Positions 34,409-43,316 of a DNA stretch of 64,000 nt are shown here, in pieces. Position numbers and translations under genes: made by a program. This stretch comes from CAVVAE01 sp963746185 (lineage in GTDB: Bacteria; Actinomycetota; Actinomycetes; Propionibacteriales; Nocardioidaceae): contig CAVVAE010000003.1 of the NCBI GenBank assembly GCA_963746185.1, positions 1 to 64,000 of the forward strand, given 5' to 3'. Numbering within the stretch: position 1 is the first letter of the stretch; each line of letters opens with the position of its first letter. Under the pieces are notes generated by a model. The model was not told where the DNA came from. It did not search any database and was given only the letters and a program-made list of their open reading frames with translations.

Positions 34409-34951
34409 ATGCGCAAAGTCGTGCTCTACCAACTGCTGTCATTGGACGGGGTCGCCGAGGAACCCAGCGATTGGATGTTCGATGTCGACAGAACGATTTT
34501 CGACAACCTCGGCAACATCATCGCGACGCAGGACACCGTCCTCTTTGGCCGCAAGACCTACGACTATTGGGTCGACTTCTGGCCGACCTCCGATGTGGAG
34601 CCGTTCGCAAGCTTCATCAACAACACACACAAGTACGTGTTCACCTCGAGCACCCCGACCCAGGAATGGGCGAACTCGACCATCGTCAACGACCCGCCCA
34701 CCGAGTTCGTCGCCGACCTGAAGCAGCAGTCCGGAGGCGACGTGGGCGTGCATGGAAGCATCGCGCTGGCCCAATCGCTGCTTCGCGCCAACCTCATCGA
34801 TGAGCTCCGACTGGTCGTGGCGCCGACGATCGCCAACAGCGGTCGACGACTGTTCGACAGTGACGACGCCCTTCGCAAGCTCGAGCTGCTCGAGAGCCGC
34901 ACCACCGATGGTGGGTCGTTGCTGCTGACCTACCGAGTGAAACTGCCATGA
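34409..34951 (+). CDS. Dihydrofolate reductase-like (RibD C-terminal) family protein
   Basis: 180 residues. RibD-C fold: KVVLYQLLSLDGVAEEPSDW, DTVLFGRKTYDYW, HKYVFTSS and HGSIALAQSLLRANLIDELR (NADPH-binding Gly-Ser region), and VVAPTIANSGRRLF. Members reduce small molecules, but this subfamily (YyaP/YwjB-like) has no firm substrate. Its stop overlaps the start of the next gene (ATGA), so the two are translated together. Confidence 0.85.
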   Translation: MRKVVLYQLLSLDGVAEEPSDWMFDVDRTIFDNLGNIIATQDTVLFGRKTYDYWVDFWPTSDVEPFASFINNTHKYVFTSSTPTQEWANSTIVNDPPTEFVADLKQQSGGDVGVHGSIALAQSLLRANLIDELRLVVAPTIANSGRRLFDSDDALRKLELLESRTTDGGSLLLTYRVKLP

Positions 34952-36306
34952 CCGTCGCACCCAGTTTCCGGCTCGACGACGAACAGTCGATTCGCGACCG
35001 GATGAGCGAGTTCTCCGTGCCCGGCCTGAGCATCGCGGTGATCGAGGCCGGCCAGGTTGTCGACCAACGCTCGTACGGCGTCCGCACCACAGGTGATGAC
35101 TCGCCCGTGACACCGACGACCCGGTTCCAGGCCTGCTCGATCAGCAAACCGGTGACCGTATTGGCGATGCTGCGGCTCGTCGAGCAGGGTCGGCTCGATC
35201 TCGACGCGGACGTCAACGACAGGCTCAAGTCCTGGCGGGTCCCAGCGAACGGTGGTTGGCAGCCACGAGTGACGCTCCGCCATCTCGCCAGCCACTCGGC
35301 CGGGCTGACGGCGCACGGTTTCCCCGGCTACCCGCGCGGCACCACAGTCCCCAACCTTGTGGAGGTGCTGTCCGGCATCTCGCCGGCGAACACAGAAGGC
35401 GTCCGGGTGGACATCGTCCCCGGCGTGCAGTTCCGTTACTCCGGCGGCGGAACGACCGTGATGCAGTTGCTGCTGGAGGATTCCACCGGTATGCCGATCG
35501 CCGACCTCCTGCGCGAGCTGGTCCTCGAGCCGCTCGCGATGGAACACAGCGGCTACGAGCAGCCGCTCCCTCAGGCGTGGCACGACGACGCCGCCACAGC
35601 GCATGACATCGACGGTCGCCCGATCGAGGGAGAATGGCACGTCTATCCCGAGCAGGGTGCTGCGGGCCTCTGGACCACGCCGTCCGACCTGGCAAGCTTC
35701 GCCATGGCGATCCAGGACGCCGCCGCGGGGAACGACGGTGCACTCATCTCGGCCGGGATGGCGGAGCAGATGCTGACGCCGCAGACGCCGCCGGCACCCG
35801 GGGCAGAGCGGATCGGCGGCCTCAACGCGGTGGGGCTCGGGCCGTTTGTGCGCTGGGTTGACGGCCGAACGACGTACTTCGGCCACAGCGGAAGCAACGA
35901 AGGCTTCCGCTGCCACCTGATGGCTCACCGCGACGAGGGGATCGGTGCCGCCGTCATGACGAATGGCGACGGAGCAGCCCCGTTGATCATCGAGGCGTTC
36001 GACGCCATCGCGGCAGCGCAGGGCTGGGACGGCTACAGCACCGAGCCGATGGATGCGCTGCCACCCAAGGGGAACGCCCTCGACCAGTTCACCGGCAGCT
36101 ACTCACTGCCAACGGGTACGCCGGTCGACGTGCACCGTAGTGGCGACCACCTCAACGTCGTGATCGGCGACCAACCCGCGTTGGCGTTCTTTCCGCGTGA
36201 TGCGACCACGATCGCAGCGCAGCTGGCCGATGCCACGTTGACCAAGTCCGACGACGGCTTCGTGTTGCACCAGAGCGGCACGGACACGCCTTGTCGACGG
36301 GTGTGA
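34948..36306 (+). CDS. Beta-lactamase-family serine hydrolase
   Basis: 452 residues. Penicillin-binding-like fold of the class C/esterase group: the nucleophile motif in CSISKPVTVLAMLR (SxxK), the second motif FRYSGGGTTVMQLL (YSG), and TYFGHSGSNEGFRC as the third (HSG). No signal peptide, so cytoplasmic. An additional C-terminal domain (about 100 residues) follows. Probably an esterase or peptidase, not an antibiotic resistance enzyme. Translationally coupled to the upstream reductase-like gene. Confidence 0.87.
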   Translation: MTVAPSFRLDDEQSIRDRMSEFSVPGLSIAVIEAGQVVDQRSYGVRTTGDDSPVTPTTRFQACSISKPVTVLAMLRLVEQGRLDLDADVNDRLKSWRVPANGGWQPRVTLRHLASHSAGLTAHGFPGYPRGTTVPNLVEVLSGISPANTEGVRVDIVPGVQFRYSGGGTTVMQLLLEDSTGMPIADLLRELVLEPLAMEHSGYEQPLPQAWHDDAATAHDIDGRPIEGEWHVYPEQGAAGLWTTPSDLASFAMAIQDAAAGNDGALISAGMAEQMLTPQTPPAPGAERIGGLNAVGLGPFVRWVDGRTTYFGHSGSNEGFRCHLMAHRDEGIGAAVMTNGDGAAPLIIEAFDAIAAAQGWDGYSTEPMDALPPKGNALDQFTGSYSLPTGTPVDVHRSGDHLNVVIGDQPALAFFPRDATTIAAQLADATLTKSDDGFVLHQSGTDTPCRRV

Positions 36307-36328
36307 ACGCGTCAAGAGTGGTGGCAGA

Positions 36329-36348
36329 CTAGTTCGCGATCGAACTAG
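36329..36348. promoter_or_regulatory. Palindromic operator upstream of marR gene
   Basis: CTAGTTCG-CGAT-CGAACTAG, a perfect 8+8 inverted repeat with a 4-base centre, 21 bases before the marR ATG. A related site occurs at 37522-37541. The symmetry and position fit autorepression by the MarR protein. Confidence 0.65.
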
Positions 36349-36368
36349 CCGAGGCTGGAGGTAGAGAC

Positions 36369-36875
36369 ATGACGGCCGCAGCCCACCCTGATCCCAGCCA
36401 CCTCGTAGTGGATCAGCCGGGTGCCAACGTCGCGCTCGACCTATTCGTGCTCCACCAGCATCTCGGCGCCCTCCTGGACGTGGCCTTCGCCGACACAGGG
36501 GTCACGCCGTCGCAGTACCCCGTCTACTCCCAGCTCGGGCGAGGCACGTCGACTCCCGGCCAGATCGGTACCACGCTGGGTCTGCGTCCCGGCACGCTCT
36601 CCGGATACCTCTCGGCGATGGAAACTCGCGGCCACGTTGCCAGAGTCCGCAACGAGCACGATGGTCGGTCGCACATGATCGCCCTTACGGAAACCGGAAA
36701 AGAGCAGTTGCGGGTGTGCCGACTGCGGATGCGACGCGCGTTGAAGGCCCTCAACACCCGCCTCGGATCCGCAGAGCAGGTCGACGCTGTTCGCCTGACC
36801 CTGGGCCAGCTCGACCAGGCGATCCTGGCCGCCACGACGGGACTGCAGGAGCGATCACGGTCGAGTGAGACGTGA
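36369..36875 (+). CDS. MarR family transcriptional regulator
   Basis: 168 residues. Winged helix in the middle: GVTPSQYPVYSQLGRG, QIGTTLGLRPGTLSGYLSAM (recognition helix) and RGHVARVRNEHDGRSHMIAL (the DxR wing). A long N-terminal and C-terminal helix make the dimer interface. A perfect palindrome precedes it, and a second site lies in the next divergent promoter, so it probably controls itself and the membrane protein and/or SDR gene. Its 3' end overlaps the converging membrane protein gene by 21 bases. Confidence 0.88.
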   Translation: MTAAAHPDPSHLVVDQPGANVALDLFVLHQHLGALLDVAFADTGVTPSQYPVYSQLGRGTSTPGQIGTTLGLRPGTLSGYLSAMETRGHVARVRNEHDGRSHMIALTETGKEQLRVCRLRMRRALKALNTRLGSAEQVDAVRLTLGQLDQAILAATTGLQERSRSSET

Positions 36876-37433
36876 CCTGCGGCGCCTGGAGCCGATCCTC
36901 CCCCACGGTTTGAAGACGCCAAGCACGGTGGCGAACGACAAGGCGATCAGCGACACGGCGGGCGGGAAGAACAGCGTGGACATGTCCCGCGTTGACGTCT
37001 CGCCGGCCAGCAGGTCGCTGCCGTGCTCTCCCACGTCGCCCATCCCGGGGCGCAGCACGACGACAATCAGTGTGCAGAGCACGAGATTGAGGACCAGCTT
37101 CACCGCGACCCACCAGTACCGCAGCAGACCCCACTTGCTGCCCCAGCCGAGGACGACACCGGTCGCCAGGCAGACCAGTCCGGCAGCCAGCATCGGCCAG
37201 ACCACAAAGAGGGATAGCGCCCGGTAGGCGACCCCCTTGACCGCTGGGTCGTCGCTGAACCAGCCGGTGAACACGAGGACGGCGACGATGACATCGACCC
37301 CGATCCAGATGCCGCCGGACAAGATGTGCAGCGCGAGGGTCGTCTTGCGTAGCCGAGCGCCCAACCGGCGTTCCCGCCGAACGGGAACATCGACGGTGGA
37401 CCGGGTTGGCGTGGCGATGGTCTTTGAGCTCAT
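36855..37433 (-). CDS. Four-helix integral membrane protein (DUF2269-like)
   Basis: 192 residues with about four membrane segments (ALHILSGGIWIGVDVIVAVL, ALSLFVVWPMLAAGLVCLA, VKLVLNLVLCTLIVVVL, AVSLIALSFATVLGVF). The His in the first helix and WGSKWGLLRYWWVAVK are common in predicted haem-like or DUF2269 proteins. ATG 37433 is preferred, with a GGGAGAGG stretch upstream; a TTG at 37520 is possible. The palindrome at 37522-37541 lies in its promoter. Confidence 0.7.
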   Translation of the reverse strand: MSSKTIATPTRSTVDVPVRRERRLGARLRKTTLALHILSGGIWIGVDVIVAVLVFTGWFSDDPAVKGVAYRALSLFVVWPMLAAGLVCLATGVVLGWGSKWGLLRYWWVAVKLVLNLVLCTLIVVVLRPGMGDVGEHGSDLLAGETSTRDMSTLFFPPAVSLIALSFATVLGVFKPWGRIGSRRRRSRLTRP

Positions 37434-37521
37434 GGCTCCCACCTCTCCCTTGGTGACGACGGCGATGGCGTCGTGGTGCGCTCCCATGGGTGTGCCCTGC
37501 TCTGTCAGGGTCTCACTCAAT

Positions 37522-37541
37522 CTATTTCGTGATCAAACTAA
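37522..37541. promoter_or_regulatory. Second MarR-type operator, imperfect palindrome
   Basis: CTATTTCG-TGAT-CAAACTAA. Read in reverse complement it matches the site at 36329-36348 at 14 of 20 positions, with the same 8-4-8 layout. It lies between the divergent membrane protein and SDR genes, about 55 bases before the SDR start. Confidence 0.55.
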
Positions 37542-37595
37542 AACTCAAGGTCCGGAATCGCAGGTTCCGATGTTGGCCAGTGCTTTACTGACGGC

Positions 37596-38543
37596 ATGAC
37601 GCAAGACGCAGCACCGGCGCCACCGTCATTGACGGGGAAGGTCGCACTCGTGGCTGGCGCCACTCGCGGCGCAGGACGTGCGATTGCCGTGGAACTCGCA
37701 CGCGCAGGCGCCTATGTCTACGCCACCGGACGGAGCTCAAGAGCGACCGGCCCTTCGGACATGGAACGCCCGGAAGTCATCGAAGAGACCGGCGAACTGA
37801 TGATCGCTGCAGGCGGCGATGGCGCTGCGATCCGAGTGGACCATCTCGAGGAGTCCGAAGTTGTCGGGCTCCGCGAGCGCATCACTTCCGAACACGGACG
37901 GCTCGACGTACTCGTCAACGACATCTTCGGGGGCGGAAAGTTCACCCAGTGGGAGCGGAAGGTGTGGGAGCACGACATCGATGCGGGCTTCTACATGCTG
38001 CGGATGGGTCTGCATACGCACCTGATCAACATTCGGCACCTGGTGCCTCTCATGCTCGAGCATCCTGACGGCCTGGTCATCGAGGTGACTGACGGAACCT
38101 CGGAGTACAACGCTGACTTCAGGCGAGACGTGGGCTTCTACTACGACCTCGTCAAAGCCGGCGTCGAACGCATCACCGCGGGACTTGCCACCGAGTTCGA
38201 CATTGCCGGCGAGCAATGCACCGCGGTGGCCGTGACACCCGGGTGGATGCGGTCGGAGTCGATGCTTGAGCAGTTTGGTGTTACCGAGGACAACTGGCGC
38301 GATGCGTGCGCGAAAGTGCCTGGGTTCGACATCTCGGAGTCCCCCGCGTTCGTCGGCCGTGGCATCGCAGCCCTCGCCGCAGACCCCGACCGGCACGCCT
38401 TCGCCGGCCAGGTGGTGTCTTCGGCACTGCTCGCGCGAATCTACGGGCATACGGACTTGGATGGTTCTCGACCCGACGTGTGGCTGCAGCACGCCGAACA
38501 GGTGCGACTCGGCAAGGACAGAAACGCCCTCGGGTACCGCTGA
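37596..38543 (+). CDS. Short-chain dehydrogenase/reductase
   Basis: 315 residues. NAD(P)-binding motif GKVALVAGATRGAGRAIAVE, then GRLDVLVNDIFGG, and the catalytic Tyr-Lys in VGFYYDLVKAGVERIT; the usual catalytic Ser is represented by EVTDGTSEYN. The cofactor is probably NADP from the ATGRSSR segment. The C-terminal extension (about 60 residues) is longer than in minimal SDRs. It shares a promoter region with the membrane protein and may be under MarR control. Confidence 0.88.
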   Translation: MTQDAAPAPPSLTGKVALVAGATRGAGRAIAVELARAGAYVYATGRSSRATGPSDMERPEVIEETGELMIAAGGDGAAIRVDHLEESEVVGLRERITSEHGRLDVLVNDIFGGGKFTQWERKVWEHDIDAGFYMLRMGLHTHLINIRHLVPLMLEHPDGLVIEVTDGTSEYNADFRRDVGFYYDLVKAGVERITAGLATEFDIAGEQCTAVAVTPGWMRSESMLEQFGVTEDNWRDACAKVPGFDISESPAFVGRGIAALAADPDRHAFAGQVVSSALLARIYGHTDLDGSRPDVWLQHAEQVRLGKDRNALGYR

Positions 38544-38584
38544 GCGGGCCGGGGAGACTCCCGCGACCCGCCCAACGTGAACTC

Positions 38585-39115
38585 TCACGACCGCGCTTTC
38601 CCGTCAGCAGGCAAGACATACCTCGCGCCCAGGGCGCGGGCACCGACCACCAAGCCGGCGGCGGCGAGCACGATGTCCTTGAGCACGTACTGCGCCTCGA
38701 GCGTGGGCAGGTACCCAGGGAAGAGGTCGCCGAAGAACAACACGACCGGCGACATGATTCCGACCAGAGATCCGGCGAGGACGACTAACCCTGCTCGCAG
38801 TCCGATCCCCGTGAGCAGCGTCAGCCCGATGAAGCACTCGAGCAGAGCGGTCATCAGGACTGCTGCCGTCCCGGAGATCACGCCAAGTGTCAACGTGTCG
38901 ATCGTCCGCATGACGAGAGCCTCCGCCGGAGAGGCACCTGGAAAGAACTTGAGAATTCCGAAGCCCAGGAAGACCAAGCCAAGGCTGACCCGAAGCGCCG
39001 TGACGCTGTGGGCGGCCAGCCATTTCGCCGTGATGTCCATGAGGTTGGCGGCGATGCGCCGCTCGGCAGGTTGATGCGCTTGGTTCTGCCGGCGAACCGT
39101 GGTGGTGACACTCAT
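38585..39115 (-). CDS. DoxX/YkgB-like membrane protein
   Basis: 176 residues, four membrane segments. ALRVSLGLVFLGFGILKFFP resembles the first helix of DoxX/DUF417 proteins, and PTLEAQYVLKDIVLAAAGLV the last. ATG 39115 is chosen; the upstream in-frame stretch is not membrane-like. Members take part in thiosulfate or hypochlorite responses in some bacteria, but nothing here points to a particular role. Confidence 0.75.
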   Translation of the reverse strand: MSVTTTVRRQNQAHQPAERRIAANLMDITAKWLAAHSVTALRVSLGLVFLGFGILKFFPGASPAEALVMRTIDTLTLGVISGTAAVLMTALLECFIGLTLLTGIGLRAGLVVLAGSLVGIMSPVVLFFGDLFPGYLPTLEAQYVLKDIVLAAAGLVVGARALGARYVLPADGKARS

Positions 39116-39326
39116 GATGAACTCCTTGCGTCCGGGGTCCCCCTTGAACCCTTCGGACTCCGACAATTCCGAGGTATGGAGTTCAAAACGTCCGCCGACC
39201 AACGTCATCCTCCCTGCGCGAGCTGCCGCAGCTCGGGCTGCGCGCTACGCCGCTCGACGTACGTCCATCTGCGATGGCGCGCGCGAAGACTGGGCGAACC
39301 GAGGGCCTTCGTAAGCCTGGCTGCCG

Positions 39327-39626
39327 TCAGTCCTTGCGTCGCGGGGCGTTGGGCAGATCTGGTGGCGGCACGTCGGCGTCCGGATCCGTGACCGCGGCAT
39401 TGCTCGTCAACGGATCCACCTCTTCGACCCAGGCATCGATGTCTTCGACCAGCTCTCGCACGTCAGCAGCCGGAGCGTCGGTGTGCACGACGTACACGAT
39501 CGCCTCGCCGTCGTCGTCACCAGCGAACCGCTCCCGACTTGCACCAGCGGCGAACCCGGCGATCAGCAACGTGTCGACGAGACTGTCGGCGTCGTCCGAC
39601 TCGTGAAACGTCACGCGGAGTGGCAT
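39327..39626 (-). CDS. Small acidic hypothetical protein
   Basis: 99 residues. The N-terminal 70 look like a small alpha/beta domain (LRVTFHESDDADSLVDTLLI, DGEAIVYVVHTDAPAADVRE), followed by a Pro/Asp-rich tail. No signal or membrane segment. GAGGAG lies just before the ATG at 39626. I do not recognise the family. Confidence 0.6.
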   Translation of the reverse strand: MPLRVTFHESDDADSLVDTLLIAGFAAGASRERFAGDDDGEAIVYVVHTDAPAADVRELVEDIDAWVEEVDPLTSNAAVTDPDADVPPPDLPNAPRRKD

Positions 39627-39689
39627 CGCTCCTCCTCAGCTGAGTGATCGCGGGAACTTCACCCGCGAGACTAGCGGCGGAAGCCCGCG

Positions 39690-40829
39690 CTACAGCAAGG
39701 CCCTGATGGCAGGCACCCGACCACGCAGCGCGTCGAGGGACTTCGCGGTGTACAAGGGTGCGCCGATCTTCTCGAGGTTGACCATCCCGGGGTCTCCGGC
39801 GGCTGCCCCGTCCACCATCACCCGGATCGAGCGCTCGATCCGAGCCACGACGGCGTCGAGGATCTCTCTCGCCGAGACATTTCCGCCGTAGGCGACCGTC
39901 ATCACCTCGAGCCGATGGGCGCTCACGTCTGCCGGAAGGTCATCGTGCAGGGCCACCCAGTTCCACGCGGCGAAAGCCAGGTCGTCGAGTGGCTTGCCTG
40001 GCCCAGCCAGGTCCCAGTCGTACACACCGACCACCCGTTCGCCGTCTGCGGAGGTGCTCACGGCCACGTTGTACGGCGCGAAGTCGTGGTGGCAGATGAT
40101 CTCGTCCTCCGCGAGAGGTCGGTGGACACTACGCCACGGTCCCTCGCCCCGAAAACTGACGACGGCATCGTGGTAGCGGCGCAGCCAACGCATCGCGTCG
40201 ATGAGAAGTGGTTCAGGCTGAACGGTATGCATCTCGGGAACACTGCCCGGCAGATAGGTCAGGACTTCTCGTCCTTCGCTGTCGATTCCGAGCACTCGGG
40301 GCACCTCAGCCAGGCCCGCCGCGTCGAGATGGGCGAGCAAGGCGTGGACGGAGTCGCTCCAAGGTCCGATCGCGCGACGTACGGTTCGGCCGATTCGCAT
40401 GGCACCGCCGACGTTGCCGCCAGGCAGCCGGTGCCCATCGAGCAGGAGAGTCCGCAGCTCGCCGAGAAACGGCCGGTCTGCCGGCAGCCAGTCCACGTCC
40501 CCGATGTCCTCTGGCCCGAGCCAGCGCAGCGCGTCGTGTTCCGTAGGAGTCGGTTCGCCGTCAATCAGCCGGGCCACGTGGACGGTCAGCTCATAGCCAG
40601 GCTTGATCAGTGCCCGCCCAGCCAACGAGCCCACGACTTCGACCGTGCACGACAACTCCTCGCGGATCTCGCGCACGACCGCCTCGGCAGCGGTCTCTCC
40701 GGTGTCGATCTTGCCGCCCGGAAGCTCCCAGCCACCTGACACGTCTGACGGGTAGACGCGCCGCGCGGCGAGCACCCGGCCTGCGTGCACGACCGCAGCC
40801 GCGGCCACCTCTACGTTCGGTTCAGCCAC
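39690..40829 (-). CDS. NUDIX hydrolase fused to an aminoglycoside-phosphotransferase-like kinase
   Basis: 379 residues. Residues 1-130: a MutT-like domain with a complete Nudix box (GGKIDTGETAAEAVVREIRE then EL). Residues about 145-375: a protein-kinase-like APH domain with the catalytic loop IICHHDFAPYNVAVS (HxDxxxxN) and the metal motif VVGVYDWDLAGPG (DxD). The two are in one uninterrupted frame, and the region has no frame errors. GTG 40829 is the preferred start. A link between nucleotide clean-up and small-molecule phosphorylation is suggested but unproven. Confidence 0.85.
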   Translation of the reverse strand: MAEPNVEVAAAAVVHAGRVLAARRVYPSDVSGGWELPGGKIDTGETAAEAVVREIREELSCTVEVVGSLAGRALIKPGYELTVHVARLIDGEPTPTEHDALRWLGPEDIGDVDWLPADRPFLGELRTLLLDGHRLPGGNVGGAMRIGRTVRRAIGPWSDSVHALLAHLDAAGLAEVPRVLGIDSEGREVLTYLPGSVPEMHTVQPEPLLIDAMRWLRRYHDAVVSFRGEGPWRSVHRPLAEDEIICHHDFAPYNVAVSTSADGERVVGVYDWDLAGPGKPLDDLAFAAWNWVALHDDLPADVSAHRLEVMTVAYGGNVSAREILDAVVARIERSIRVMVDGAAAGDPGMVNLEKIGAPLYTAKSLDALRGRVPAIRALL

Positions 40830-40888
40830 GACACGCAGCCTCGCACACCAGGATTCCAAGGATTCGCGCGAAGCTGACGAGGCAACTG

Positions 40889-41485
40889 CTACTGATCGCG
40901 GGTGGCGATGCCGGGGTAGTTGGTGACAAGGCCAGCGAGGTCGTAGGTCAGCTCACATTCGAAGTTGAACGTCGGAGATTCGTAGTGAAAGACGAGATTT
41001 TGCTCGCTCGTGTCGGTGAGTGTGTATCGCTGGTCAAGCCGCTCTACGCGAAGATCGTCGGCCCGGACGAATACGGCCGGGACTTCTACTGTCTCGTCTG
41101 CGACGAACGGGATGCGGTGAACGGGGAGGGTGTTAGTGACGGCCGATGACTCGAAGTCAACGTCCTCACATCCGTCAAGCTCGGGTCTGCGGACGCCATC
41201 AACGATCCATCGATGACCGTCAACGCGCTCAAGCGACAGGATCCGCACTCCCTTGGCGGTGGAGTTCATGGCCTGCACGGTCTGGGTGCGCCATTGAACG
41301 TCAACCTCGACCTCGTAACCGACTGTCCACAGTGACTGGTCTTCTCGGGCTGTCGTGTGACCACGGAGACAGTGCCGCTCGCCGTGGACCTCGACGAAGA
41401 GCACTTCAAATCCTGTGCGCACTCCGATGTGATTCCAGGCGGCCCTCGCCGGCATTGGCGCAAGCTGCAGCATCTTTCTGACCAT
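40889..41485 (-). CDS. Putative glycolipid-binding protein (PF06475-like)
   Basis: About 198 residues. Matches the glycolipid-binding family in its later part: RPELDGCEDVDFESSAVTNT then LPVHRIPF, QRYTLTDTSEQNLVFHYES and LTYDLAGLVTNYPGIATR. The N-terminal half contains two beta strands with Trp (WTVGYEVEVDVQWRTQTVQA). The start is uncertain (ATG 41485, 41500 or 41473). No signal peptide. Divergent from the ECF sigma gene. The ligand is unknown. Confidence 0.75.
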   Translation of the reverse strand: MVRKMLQLAPMPARAAWNHIGVRTGFEVLFVEVHGERHCLRGHTTAREDQSLWTVGYEVEVDVQWRTQTVQAMNSTAKGVRILSLERVDGHRWIVDGVRRPELDGCEDVDFESSAVTNTLPVHRIPFVADETVEVPAVFVRADDLRVERLDQRYTLTDTSEQNLVFHYESPTFNFECELTYDLAGLVTNYPGIATRDQ

Positions 41486-41648
41486 AAAGGATCGATCCAT
41501 CCGTCGTCGTGTCATCTGCAACCAGCTCTTGGTGCGCCTCGCGGATCCCGCAGCCTCGCACACGCTCCAAGAAAGAAGTCAGCGAATTCCGGGAACTCAT
41601 GATGGGCTCCGGACATAGGTAGGTGTGAAGCCACTCGAGGGGATGCAC

Positions 41649-42233
41649 ATGGCGACGCAGGATCTCGACCACTCGGACTCCTTGCTCGTCGACGAGATGA
41701 GACGCGGGAGCAGCGCGGCGCTAGCTGCGTTGTTCGACCGTCACGCCGATGCCGTCTACACCTTCTGCTTCAGACGCACCGCGTCGTGGCACGCCGCCGA
41801 GGACGCCACCTCGACGGTGTTCCTCGAACTGTGGCGCGGCCGAACGAAGGCGACGGCGTACGACGACTCGGCCCTGCCCTGGCTGTACGGCATAGCGCGA
41901 AACGTGTGCCGGACAACCGACAGGTCGGCCCGCCGGCTGACCAGGGCGTTGCGTCGGGTGCCGCATGAGGGGGCGGCATCCGGTGACGACATGGCCGATC
42001 GCGTCGTACGACGTGTGGACAGCGAGCGCCAGATGGCCGCCGTCCTCGCAGCCATCGCCGAACTGCCCGAACGAGAGCGCGACGTCTTCGAACTCGTCGT
42101 GTGGGCCGGCGAGAGCTACGAGGCGGCAGCCGCTGCGCTCGAGGTCCCGATCGGCACGGTCCGCTCCCGACTCTCACGCGCTCGACGGCGGTTGTCCCTG
42201 GCAGTCGACGACAGCGATGAGCCTGCGCCGTGA
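41649..42233 (+). CDS. ECF RNA polymerase sigma factor
   Basis: 194 residues. Region 2: AALFDRHADAVYTFCFRRTA and AEDATSTVFLELWRGR. Region 4: LAAIAELPERERDVFELVVW, GESYEAAAAALEVPIGTVRS and RLSRARRRL, the helix-turn-helix. Start at ATG 41649, with CGAGGGG six bases upstream. Followed after 60 bases by a membrane protein that looks like its anti-sigma partner. Confidence 0.9.
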   Translation: MATQDLDHSDSLLVDEMRRGSSAALAALFDRHADAVYTFCFRRTASWHAAEDATSTVFLELWRGRTKATAYDDSALPWLYGIARNVCRTTDRSARRLTRALRRVPHEGAASGDDMADRVVRRVDSERQMAAVLAAIAELPERERDVFELVVWAGESYEAAAAALEVPIGTVRSRLSRARRRLSLAVDDSDEPAP

Positions 42234-42293
42234 TCACCGTGATCAGCCGTGACCCGGCCCGCCAGCCATCCACCACGAGACGAAGGATCTGCC

Positions 42294-43265
42294 ATGTCTG
42301 AACGCAATGACCTCACCCCGCCGCCAGAGGAGCCACTTCCCGGCGAGAGCAAGCAAGCTATCCGAGCCCGGTTGCTCGCGTCTGCCGACCAGCCGTCGAT
42401 GTCGCCGGCCCGACGCTGGCTGATGCCCGCCCTGGCGGCCGCGGCCGTACTCATGATCGTGGCTGCGGGCGCCTTCGCTGTGAGCCGCGACGACAACTCA
42501 GGCGGCCCGGGCTCGCCGCAACCGCTGGCTCCGGCTGGTTCAGACTCCCCTGTGCCGGACGACATCACGTTCTCTGAGCCGGGTTGGACGTATTCTCCCG
42601 AACCAGAGCCGGACTATCCCAAGCCCCATTCGACGAACTACCCGACCGTCACGATCGATCCGACGATGACTCCCGACCCTGGTGCGGTGACCGCGACCAG
42701 TTGCGACGACGAGATCGACAGTCTCCACGAACCCAGTCTGCGCGGGGCCTCCGTCACCGCCGAGCGGGATGCCGGCCGCGGTACGACCTACCTCTACGAG
42801 ACCAAGTCGGCATGGGTCGTGTGCGACGACACGACGGCAGCCCCTGGGGGACCGCAGTCAGAGATGGGCTTCAGCCCCACTCTGGTGTCGTTCCATCAGA
42901 AGTCGGAGACCTACCAGCCTGACACCGGCACCCTCGGGATCAGCGAAAACTACATCTCCGACATCAACGGTGCCATCGGGTCCGCGTACTTCTTTGCGGC
43001 TGGACGCGACTTCGACGGCGTCCAGGCGATCTCCTACAAGTTCCCGGACGGTCACACCGAGGACGCGGTCGTCGGACAGAACGGGCTCTGGTCGATGAAT
43101 TACCTCGTGACTGACCCCTCGACGGTCCGTCTCTACGCGGGTGGCCGCCAACTCGACCCGATCGAGGTCACCGTCCACTACTCGCCAGGGGGCGGTGGTG
43201 GCACCGACACCTTCACCCTGCAGTGGGGCCTCAACACCTGCGCCCAGGTCAACCATGGTTGTTGA
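42294..43265 (+). CDS. Probable membrane anti-sigma/regulator partner of the ECF sigma factor
   Basis: 323 residues. Short cytoplasmic N-terminus (ERNDLTPPPEEPLPGESKQA), a membrane helix (LMPALAAAAVLMIVAAGAFA), then an extracellular Asp/Pro-rich domain with two Cys (ATSCDDEIDSL and WVVCDDTT) and a Cys-rich end (NTCAQVNHGC). No HxxxCxxC zinc site, so it is not a classic zinc anti-sigma. It is assigned to the sigma factor by position and topology. GAAGGA lies 8 bases before ATG 42294. Confidence 0.6.
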   Translation: MSERNDLTPPPEEPLPGESKQAIRARLLASADQPSMSPARRWLMPALAAAAVLMIVAAGAFAVSRDDNSGGPGSPQPLAPAGSDSPVPDDITFSEPGWTYSPEPEPDYPKPHSTNYPTVTIDPTMTPDPGAVTATSCDDEIDSLHEPSLRGASVTAERDAGRGTTYLYETKSAWVVCDDTTAAPGGPQSEMGFSPTLVSFHQKSETYQPDTGTLGISENYISDINGAIGSAYFFAAGRDFDGVQAISYKFPDGHTEDAVVGQNGLWSMNYLVTDPSTVRLYAGGRQLDPIEVTVHYSPGGGGGTDTFTLQWGLNTCAQVNHGC

Positions 43266-43316
43266 TTTGACGGAGTGAGAGGACGGCGAAGCCGTCGGCT
43301 CATTCCGCCAAATCAA
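43262..43316. terminator. Long inverted repeat after the anti-sigma-like gene
   Basis: TTGATTTGACGGAGTGAG (43262-43279) pairs with CTCATTCCGCCAAATCAA (43299-43316) with two mismatches, and an inner GACGGC/GCCGTC hairpin closes the loop. It begins within the stop codon of the upstream gene, the usual place of an intrinsic terminator. Confidence 0.6.
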
